Below are positions 56,801 through 64,000 of a stretch of DNA of 64,000 bases, piece by piece. Source of the stretch: Aplectana chamaeleonis (Eukaryota > Nematoda > Chromadorea > Rhabditida > Cosmocercidae); contig JAPDOI010000150.1 of NCBI GenBank assembly GCA_029168955.1, positions 1,116,001-1,180,000 on the forward strand. Direction: 5' to 3'. Both the position numbers and the translations under genes were made by a program. The notes beneath the pieces are model-generated. The model saw nothing but the letters and a program-made list of their open reading frames with translations. It was not told the DNA's origin and searched no databases. Numbering within the stretch: position 1 is the first letter of the stretch; each line of letters begins with the position of its first letter.

Positions 56801-59800
56801 CCGTCTACCTTCTTTTCCACCATTAAGTTTTGCTGTGGTCCTATTGCTTTTGTGATCTTCTTCTAGTTTCAAAGTTTATTTCTATAGAGGTACCACCATT
56901 TATACTCTGTTTATCTTGAATTGCATGAAACACGGTCCGCCAATAGTCCTCTAATTGGCCCGCTAGTACCTTAGTGTACGTCCACGACGCGTTCTCGGCA
57001 GACCCGGGTGGCAGGGTGGGTGGCCGAGTGACGGCATTGACGAATCGATTGCTCTGCACACCGGGTGCACACCCGGGTCTGCCGAGGACGCGTCGTGGAC
57101 GTACACTACGGTACTAGCGGGCCAATTAGAGGACTATTGGCGGACCGTGTTTTGTGCAATTCAAGATAAACAGAGTATATCTGCAGAAGTCAAGAAGTTT
57201 TAAAACTCATCAGACATCCTGTTACTAGGCCAACATGACAACTTCATTGCATTCAATACTCTATCGACCTCGATGGCAGTGTTCATGATATATTTCAGCC
57301 TACTAGTGTACCATAAGATGCGGATCTCTGTTACCCTCCATAATAGCCATGCCCAGAAATGAGGCCACAACCGTGTTTCCGGGCTTGAGTAGTTCCACCC
57401 TTGCTTAGGCGGACTTTTGCGCCGGATTCATCAACAATACGCCCGCGGTTCAAAGGCAGTGTTCACAATGATTTTTGTCCCCGAGTTTTTCACATAAAAC
57501 AATGCGTTGGCCTTCAAGTGTTAACAAAATCACGAAGAAACGGCGCGAAACGCATTAAAATGTCGTATTTCAGTTATATTATTCTATAACATGGACTAGT
57601 TGTCCGGTTGGGTGAACATGTTCATGGTGGTCGTCACCTGTGGAAAATTGGGTCACTCGAAAATAGAAGAATATTTTATGCAAAGCAGGACTAGTTAGGG
57701 TTCAAAGGAAATAATGGAGCAATAGAGAGTAGAGAATTGCAAAGGACGGGTCCAAAAAAGGTTTCATTGTCACAAAAAACACTTCCCGTAAGAGTAAAGA
57801 GGCGGGATGAGAGCAGAGGATTTTGAGTCCTTTTAGTGAGTTTTTCTCGACTTATTAGTCATTTCAGTTCTACCCGAGGGCCAAACAATCGCTCTAGCGA
57901 TTATTCTCAAAAGTTGAAGTAGTTGAAGACCTTCAAAGGCAGTGTTCACGATAATCTTCAATTTTGAAATTATTCGCTCTATTGATTAAGTGGCCGGCGC
58001 AAAAGTCCGCCTAAGCAAGGGTGGGACTACTCAAGCCCGGTAACACGGTTCAAGCCTCATTTCTGGGCATGGCTATTATGGAGGGTAACAGAGATCCGCA
58101 TCTTATGGTACACTAGGAGGCTGAAATATATCATGAACACTGCCATCGAGGTCGATAGAGTATTGGATGCAATGAAGTTGTCATGTTGGCCTAGTAACAG
58201 GATGTCTGATGAGTTTTAAAACTTCTTGACTTCTGCAGATATACTCTGTTTATCTTGAATTGCACAAAACACGGTCCGCCAATAGTCCTCTAATTGGCCC
58301 GCTAGTACCGTAGTGTACGTCCACGACGCGTCCCCGGCAGATCCGGGTGTGCACCCGGTGTGCAGAGCAATCGATTCGTCAATGCCGTCACTCGGCCACC
58401 CACCCTGCCACCTGGGTCTGCCGAGAAGGCGTCGTGGACGTACACTACGGTACTAGCGGGCCAATTAGAGGACTATTGGCGGACCGTGTTTTGTGCAATT
58501 CAAGATAAACAGAGTATGAATGGTGGCACCTCTATAGAAATAAACTTTGAAACTAGAAGAAGATCACAAAAGCAATAGGACCACAGCAAAACTTAATGGT
58601 GGAAAAGAAGGTAGATGGACGAATTGTACTGCTGTCCTTGTCGGAACAAACTTCCGATCCGCAACTGCAGACATTCGCTGCTGCGCCATGCAGCACAACG
58701 AAAATCGTTCTGGAGCCATGCGTGATTGTGCTGAGACCACAAGGTCCTGGCATGAATACCTATCTTCGAATGGCGTGCTGGACCGGAAGTTGTTCGCAAC
58801 TGTGGACTGGAATTCCGCTCTGATAAAAACAGTACAATCAATTGCTCAGCTGACGATGAAGTGGTCTACAAGAATAGTGGAGGATTTTCCAAGAGGCAAC
58901 TAATCTGTTACATAGTTCATCAGAAAACTTATGATGGAGGAAGGTGTTGCTCAGTAGTGAATGGCACATCAAGCGTCACGCATTTGTGTATTTTTAGCTT
59001 TGCGTCTTCATGCTTCACGCACGCAGATATTGCCCTTAGCTACTACTCGAACTCTAAAAATAACCTAACGACTCTCACTGAATATGGTGTGATCACGAAG
59101 TCATATATATTTTTTTATTTGTTTATTTATGTGTTTATATTTAGTGAAAGAAATAATCGAGCAGGCCAGTTCGGAGGCTGTTGCTCACTGATTGGATCGC
59201 AATTTTAAAGGAAGTGTTCACGATAAAAAATGTGTTTCAGTTTCTACTAGGAATGGGTAGTGGAGGGGCACATTGTAACGTTGACGTCGAAAGAACGCAT
59301 GAAAACGAGCCAGGAAAAGCTACAAAAGAGCCCGAAGTTGCCACTTTGAGCGCAAGGCAAACCCCAAAAGCGCAACACATACCCACCGACGTGAACAAAT
59401 GATTGCTCGAGATCGTGAGATGAGCGATGGTTTCCAATCAATAGCACCGTTCTTGCCTTCATTCTCAACTTCTCTCTTTACTCAGGTCAGCTCGCATACA
59501 TTGGCTGCAAAAGACGGAAGTTACAAGCCTCGGACACCTCGTCCACCTTGTTTCCTTAGCTCAGTTTTTGAGGGACAATAACTCCGTTCCCAGAAGGTCT
59601 TGTACGATTTCAGAGACATCATTGGAATCAGCATGGGGCCATTTTTCAAGGCTGGCGGGAAAACAGAAAAACGATTTTTATCGTGAACACTGCCCTCAAG
59701 CAAACTTATTTTCTTGATATTAGAGATCATCGATGCCGGTGACGTGGAGTGGGCTCGTCCACCATCAAAAGACGGGAAAATTAAGACTCAAAATTTGACC

Positions 59801-61095
59801 CACATTTTTTTGCAAATTTTTTACAGCCGCAATCTCACAGCTTTGGAATCTCATGTACCATGGTTCTATCGCTGATGAATCCGGCTCCGGAGAATGGAAG
59901 ATTCAACCGCTACGAAGGAATGTTACCTTTCAATGCAATCAGAGTATTTGTGGCTTATTCAATGGCAGATGTCACAATCTCTCGTTTTCTCATCTTCGTA
60001 TTGAGGAGGTTCTATGGGGCAAGGACTGGTTCCGAGGACCTCAATACTTTTATTTGCAGTCGTTTTTTCATCTTTTTAACCCCGTGTCTTGTCATTCTTT
60101 TGTCACTGATACTTGTGCTTCTTACTCGCGTACCTTTTTACTACCAAAAATCCTTGAAAATGATAACCGTGAACGTTGTCTTTGTACTCAGAGCTTACGT
60201 CGTCCTAATTTGCTCATATCTTACCTCAAAATGTACTTTCGTTCATTGCTACCTTGACTTAAAGAACTTCTGATGAGTACTTTATTCCCTCGTATTTGGC
60301 TTCCGACATTTTTTTCTCATCACAGTACACTGTACTCATGTTGGTAAATACTTTGACTTTTTGAATTCTATCTGTATACGTCAATGAGCTGAGGCTTTAA
60401 TGTCAGGAGTCTGAGACTTCATATGCTAGCTTTATGTGGAATTCCATCTGCTCCACTTCCGGTTAAACTTTGAGTTGTGATTTCTGTTCTACTCTCACAT
60501 TCAGTGATTATGTCTGCTCGGATGCGACTAAAGCACACTCAGGGCTGTTGCATTGTAAATATAGTAGCTGCTTAAGCTTATCGCTGCAGGTTCGACATTC
60601 CAACACAGCGTAGCGCACGATTGTCTTATAACATACTTGAGTGATAATCCTTTATGTTGCTAGGCATTCTTTACTGCATCCACTGAAAGCAAGGACTGAA
60701 CTTTGCGCCTGCATCTAATCTAGAGGTTTTATGGTCGAAGCGTTCCTCTGGCAGGCAAACTAATTTCACCATGCTTTTCCCAGAATGCTTAGAAGCAGTT
60801 ATCTCCCTTTTCTCACGTAATCATTCCAATACAACTTCTTCCACAACACAAAAAGTAAATATCCTATGAAATTCCAAAATCACTTTCTTAATCAAATTCA
60901 AGTATTTCTCTTTGCCCTCACCTCTGAATTGCCGAACACATTCCTTACAGCGATTACGTCATCCATGCGCAGACCGAAGTTGTCCCGTTGAGTACTCAGG
61001 CAAAATTGGCTATTTCCAAGCCCATCTCTCTTTACGACCTCGTCGACGACGTGATCAGCTGCCAACTACTCCCAGTAGGAGCTGTCTCAGGCTGA
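53867..61095 (+). CDS. Secreted orphan protein, 3 exons, about 162 aa, with a 6.4-kb intron
   Basis: Exons 53867-54002, 54327-54534 and 60951-61095 join in phase (1, 2) to 489 nt. ATG 53867 starts a signal peptide (MIIILWILQSLTSELLS), then NTIVYERPDGVQLGNPYLFD. Exon 2 (GRAKVAFGCVNPRVASSYIS, EFDSKIRLFGSELSNSEGTV) ends in a strong GTGAGT donor; exon 3 follows TTCCTTACAG and reads QTEVVPLSTQAKLAISKPIS, then YDLVDDVISCQLLPVGAVSG before TGA. Two cysteines lie in the mature part. No family recognised. Intron 1 contains a truncated TTAA-MITE whose right edge abuts a weak acceptor (GTTGAG); intron 2 holds the 2.77-kb fold-back. Alternatively the first exon is internal, after CTTGACTTCAG at 53.90 kb, and belongs to the transcription unit of the TERT-like exons upstream; phase would allow it. 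Confidence 0.5.
54037..54318. mobile_element. TTAA-flanked MITE, family L, truncated copy 4
   Basis: Starts AGGCACAGTACACC after TCAA and follows the family L interior (AAACGGCCCCACGCTGATTC, CATGGTGGACGAGTTGTCCG) to about ATCGCTCATCTCGCC, where it stops abruptly; the right half and right terminus are missing. Lies in intron 1 of the secreted-protein gene. Confidence 0.65.
55550..55813. mobile_element. MITE with GGGG-GGCATGCACGTA ends
   Basis: GGGGAGGCATGCACGTACGC and, after GGCGGGTTATGTTGGGGTTA, a mirror image at the right end (AACCCCAACTTAACCCGCCG, CTACGTGCATGCCGCCCCC). About 45-bp arms. End motif similar to the element at 5.06 kb. Confidence 0.7.
56332..59099. mobile_element. 2.77-kb fold-back element with 1.1-kb arms, each containing its own palindrome
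   Basis: Left arm 56332-57425 and right arm 57994-59099 are near-identical inverted copies; outer ends read ATCACACCATATTCAGTG and its complement. Within each arm is a 280-bp palindrome (56901-57179 and 58241-58517) with arms of about 108 bp beginning TATACTCTGTTTATCTTGAA. The 568-bp spacer is mostly a family I MITE. Both arms keep equivalent open frames read toward the outer ends (for example TVQSIAQLTMKW and QLEDYWRTVF), with differences such as CTR/STR; they may be relics of a captured or transposon gene. No transposase is recognised. Confidence 0.85.
57454..57993. mobile_element. TTAA-flanked MITE, family I copy 3, rearranged, in the spacer of the fold-back
   Basis: Begins AGGCAGTGTTCACAATGA after TCAA and follows the orientation of the copy at 29.82 kb. 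Instead of its normal right end, a second inward-facing terminus (AGGCAGTGTTCACGATAATC) starts at 57937 and runs about 57 bp into the right arm boundary. The right terminus is therefore inverted relative to the body. Confidence 0.65.
59209..59695. mobile_element. TTAA-flanked MITE, family L copy 5
   Basis: TTAA at 59205-59208, TCAA at 59696-59699; ends AGGAAGTGTTCACGATAA and TTATCGTGAACACTGCCC. 487 bp, interior of family L in reverse orientation to the 43.70-kb copy. Confidence 0.75.
59700..60950. other. Intronic DNA with repeat fragments and long unexplained frames
   Basis: 59.72-59.80 kb is the repeat shared with 15.4 kb. At 59.85-60.27 kb two + frames of about 135 codons overlap (one with a hydrophobic LTPCLVILLSLILVLLTR); neither has a domain or clean splice limits. 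A short frame DYVCSDATKAHSGLLHC follows CACATTCAG at about 60.5 kb and could be an alternative exon, unproven. Confidence 0.3.
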
Positions 61096-61289
61096 CCATT
61101 CCATTCTCGAATGTGGTCCAAAGCTTATTTTCTCAAGAGTAAACTTTCTAAATCCTCCTCCTGAAACAATGACATATTCTGCTTATTCTACGTACCTTAC
61201 GTAAATTTCTTGTTTTCTAGTTGCGCTTCACTTTTTCGAATAACATGCCCTTCCAGAGCTTTCGAATGAATTTTCTATTGCGCGGTAAC

Positions 61290-61860
61290 CGCTGGGGTCG
61301 AGCCATGGGACAGGCCCGAAGTGCACGGCGTAAATTGGTGTGTCGTGGACGTAAATACACCTTCTACAACAAACTCTACGCCAAGCGGCATTTTTTTGAT
61401 CATCCCAGTCGCTCTCTGGCCTTTTTTGTCATACCGTGCATCTCAATAAGTGGAAGCAAACGCGACTCGGATGACCGAAAAGTTTGCAGTGGGAGGTGCA
61501 TTTACTGTGCTTCTCTGGGCCAAAGTCCGGTCCGCTATTGCGTCTCGACACGCTTTGCGGCCGCACGCGCTCAAGTCAGTCGAGTTTCCAGCGCCAAAGC
61601 CGAGTCCATGTGGCTTTTGTATACAGTTTTCTCAAGTTTTGTTAAGTTTCCAGTTCCCAAAACCCACCTAGAGTTAACAGACCGACGGCTGCGGAGCTGG
61701 AAACTCTTCCTACTCGAAAGCGCGCGGCCGCGAAGCGTGTCGAGATGCAATTGCGGACCGGAATTTGGCCCAGAGAAGCGCTGTACCTTCACGATACACT
61801 AGTATACGCCTTGCACTTCGGGGCCGTCCCGTGGCGCGACGTTGCTCGCGTAGGAAGCGG
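61290..61860. mobile_element. Older inverted-repeat element enclosing MITE family E copy 2
   Basis: GGACAGGCCCGAAGTGCACG followed by GCGTAAATTGGTGT at about 61.31 kb is mirrored at about 61.80-61.85 kb (AGTATACGCCTTGCACTTCG, GGGCCGTCCC). Both flanks therefore look like ends of one element, interrupted by the family E MITE. Confidence 0.45.
61503..61785. mobile_element. MITE family E, copy 2
   Basis: TACTGTGCTTCTCTGGGCC and GGCCCAGAGAAGCGCTGTA bound 283 bp with imperfect arms of about 90 bp containing TCTCGACACGCTTTGCGGCC. TA at both edges may be the target duplication. Confidence 0.7.
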
Positions 61861-62648
61861 AGCGGCTCCCACCCCTGCTTTACAGCGTTCATGTATGCCG
61901 CCTCTGGTGAGCTCTCCCATTTGAGCGTATGCCTGCCGTGCCAGCAAATAAGGCATATAGGGCTTATAGAACCAACCAATCAATAGTACGAAAACTGGCG
62001 CCGAAAATAAGCTGGTACGATTATAAAACTCTATGAAGTCTCTAGAATAATGAAAAGTTACCAACAATGGAGTAAGGTCGCTTTGCTAATTTGGTCAGAG
62101 TTGATACTTCGGGTTTTTCCGAATTTCAGGCGGCCATACATTAGTTTCAGAGCGACGTCTCGTGAAACTATTCCGAGCAACACACAAGACTTTGAAAACG
62201 TATTATGATCTTATCAAGGTCGGCAAATCTTTAAAATGTGAACTTCGTGAATGGGGGCCCAATCTCTACTTTATGGTGCACCATAGCGTGAAGCCTTTTT
62301 TGTGAGGCAGCTCGACACTCTTGGGCTATCCTAGCAGAAACTACTACTAGTAGTCCACAATAAGCAGTTTGAAGTTACTCTTAAGTTTACCCAAAGAAAC
62401 CCGGTTTTTTTCGTGTAGAAAATTGGTCGCTCGTGAAAGCGGTTCAATAAACGGAAAGACACATTTTTTTTGCAAATCTGATCGCTGAAGTAAAGCAATC
62501 GGTTTTGATTTTCTATGCATCTGCGAATGAACGGAAGGGTTCTATCATCGAAATTGACAACAAAAATATTCATCATTAAGGCACACTGCTGTTGTGGAGA
62601 TCTGCACATGAACATCACTGTCGAGCTGAGGAAACAAATTTCGAACTC

Positions 62649-62864
62649 TCATATGCCCCCATCATCAGTTTCGGATTGATATTCGAGGTGAATTTTCAAC
62701 GGGGCACATTTTGTACAATCCCACCTGTTACGATCAATATAGTGGCTGTGCTCGTGTATCATTTCCACGTCATTTGCAATATGCCCCCTGCAATGCTTAA
62801 CCAGTTGAATAAGCGATTCTCGAACTCTCCCAGCTGACTCCACCCACTTGCTCACATTTCGCAT
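62649..62864 (-). CDS. Uncertain orphan frame
   Basis: A 71-codon minus-strand frame reads SAGRVRESLIQLVKHCRGHI and YIDRNRWDCTKCAPLKIHLE. Composition looks coding and CTKC resembles a zinc-ligand pair, but no splice sites or family were found, and repeated ATATGCCCCC motifs at both sides suggest a repeat. Confidence 0.2.
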   Translation of the reverse strand: MRNVSKWVESAGRVRESLIQLVKHCRGHIANDVEMIHEHSHYIDRNRWDCTKCAPLKIHLEYQSETDDGGI

Positions 62865-63116
62865 AACTCGCCTTGACTGCTAATTCTTTTGTCGCAATAC
62901 TCACATTCGTTGTTAGGAGCATATTGTAGCTTTTCCCGAGAAAATCTATCAATGCTTATTGAATGTCTTTAAAAGGCGAGTTGAAATGTACACAATTAAA
63001 ATTGTTTTCACCTTCCGTGTAGATGATATATACTCGTAAAACTGTGATTGGGGAAGATTTAGGTCCGGGGTAGTGGGCTTAGGTACTTCACAGCTCAAGG
63101 AAAGACTTCTTCGAAA

Positions 63117-63239
63117 AAATTTGCTAGGTGTGAAGAGACCCCGAAATCGACGATTTCCTCACACCTAGCTTCATACATTAAGGTGTGAGGAAATCGCAGA
63201 TTTTGTCACTCCCTCGAACCTAGCAATTTATTCTGGAAA
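63117..63239. mobile_element. Small hairpin element with AAATTTGCTAGGT ends
   Basis: AAATTTGCTAGGTGTGA is mirrored by ACCTAGCAATTT at the right; internal GATTTCCTCACACCTAGC and GGTGTGAGGAAATCG form a second hairpin. Confidence 0.5.
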
Positions 63240-63250
63240 GCACTTCCCTG

Positions 63251-63405
63251 GAGGATAGGACTCTCTACACACCGAGGAAGGAGTTGTTCCGCCTGTTGTG
63301 GTACTAATTCCACTCGGGACCACTTAGCTTGCTCTAAGTACCGCGACGTTTCGAACTGCAAAAACAGGACAACTCCTCCCTTGGTGTGTAGAGAGCCCTA
63401 TCCTC
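63251..63405. mobile_element. Hairpin MITE with GGATA-CTCTCTACAC ends, copy 2
   Basis: GAGGATAGGACTCTCTACAC is mirrored by GTGTAGAGAGCCCTATCCTC, with further pairing through AAGGAGGAGTTGT. Same family as 5881-6026. Confidence 0.75.
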
Positions 63406-63945
63406 TTCCCTGTGGCCGTTAAGGAGAGTTCGCCTAATAAATTTAGTCTGTTGAATGGACGGGGCTCGCGACGGTAGATCGCCGCGCGCGAACCGAAACC
63501 CCGTTGGCCGGTGATGCGGCCAACACCGCACGGCTAGTCGCCTGAGGCAGCGTCCATACGTGGCGAGAGCGGGCGCTTCCGCTGTTGTGCGCCTCTCGAC
63601 TCTCCTCAACGCCGCCTGCAAATTAACACAGGCCAACACCCCTGCCTAGTGTTGATCCGATAGAAAACGTTTGATCGGGTGATCAATCGCTCAAATCGTT
63701 GCAACGGCTGATGATTTCCCACGCTTTTCAACGTCCGTGGTGGAATTATGAAAAACAAGGTGAGTGGTTTCGATACAGGTTTAATGCCACCTGCTCCAGT
63801 AATGGAGCAGTAAGCTTGAAACTTGCTGCTTGCTTCGTGGTGCTGGCGCAAGCGCACAAGAGCGAGAGGGCGAGGGCGCGCGAGAAGGAGCGCCTGTGAG
63901 CGGCTAGCGAATTGTGTGCCCACGATGACCATCGATTTTGCGTAA

Positions 63946-64000
63946 GGGGTATGGTATACTTTTGCGACACACGGTCGCGTCGCTCTGCACAGCGACACCG
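63946..64000. mobile_element. PIF/Harbinger-like MITE, copy 2, cut by the window end
   Basis: After TAA, GGGGTATGGTATACTTTTGC followed by GACACACGGTCGCG equals the reverse complement of the right end of the element at 29.24-29.53 kb. It continues beyond the window. Confidence 0.7.

Noticed and set aside
58360..58903. Frames in both arms of the fold-back as live genes
   Set aside because: They are mirrored copies in a fold-back with no start/splice context; at most relics.
59724..59870. Apparent exon (IIDAGDVEWARPPSKDGK) with a good TATTAG acceptor
   Set aside because: The same DNA recurs reverse-complemented at 15.41-15.48 kb, so it is a dispersed repeat.
60951..61095. LYDLVDDVISC as TERT motif C
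   Set aside because: It resembles the Asp pair context, but the protein ends about 13 residues after the DD, far too early, and the preceding sequence does not fit motif B'.
61221..61802. 193-codon + frame rich in Arg
   Set aside because: It runs through the arm of an inverted-repeat element and the family E MITE, both of which recur elsewhere.

Overview
The window reads as nuclear DNA of a parasitic nematode, most likely a strongylid of the hookworm type. This is inferred from introns of 52-54 bp ending in TTTCAG-like acceptors, a TTTCAG acceptor directly on a start codon (a possible trans-splice site), very low gene density, an RTE-type retroelement remnant, a mariner remnant, and a dense set of small inverted-repeat transposons. 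No rRNA, CRISPR array or bacterial operon is visible. Genes were assembled by joining exons whose splice sites and phases agree; no transcript evidence was available.

Regions: 0.9-1.6 kb, 3' end of an RTE LINE; 5.3-6.9 kb, four-exon gene for a 171-aa secreted orphan protein; 9.7-19.2 kb, nine-exon gene for a cysteine-rich extracellular protein with GCC2/GCC3 (ephrin-receptor-like) repeats followed by two EGF domains, its introns packed with transposons; 19.8-41.5 kb, mostly repeats (TTAA-flanked MITEs, a 93-bp tandem repeat, a mariner end, a tRNA-like gene, hairpin MITEs, a Penelope-like reverse transcriptase piece nested in an older repeat), plus weak exon candidates; 42-48 kb, orphan exons, two TTATG pentamer arrays and several MITEs; 48.05-48.8 kb, a 0.7-kb palindrome; 50.35-52.14 kb, a set of phase-compatible exons resembling telomerase reverse transcriptase from the T motif to motif B'; 53.9-61.1 kb, three-exon gene for a roughly 162-aa secreted orphan protein whose 6.4-kb intron contains a 2.77-kb fold-back element; 61.1-64 kb, more MITEs, the last one cut by the window edge.

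The most interesting points are the TERT-like exon set with a non-canonical B' core, the palindrome whose arms each contain a further palindrome, and at least seven elements of several sequence classes sharing TTAA flanks and AGGCAGTG/AGGCACTG-type ends. The genes do not form an operon; all better-supported ones lie on the + strand and their introns act as sinks for transposons.
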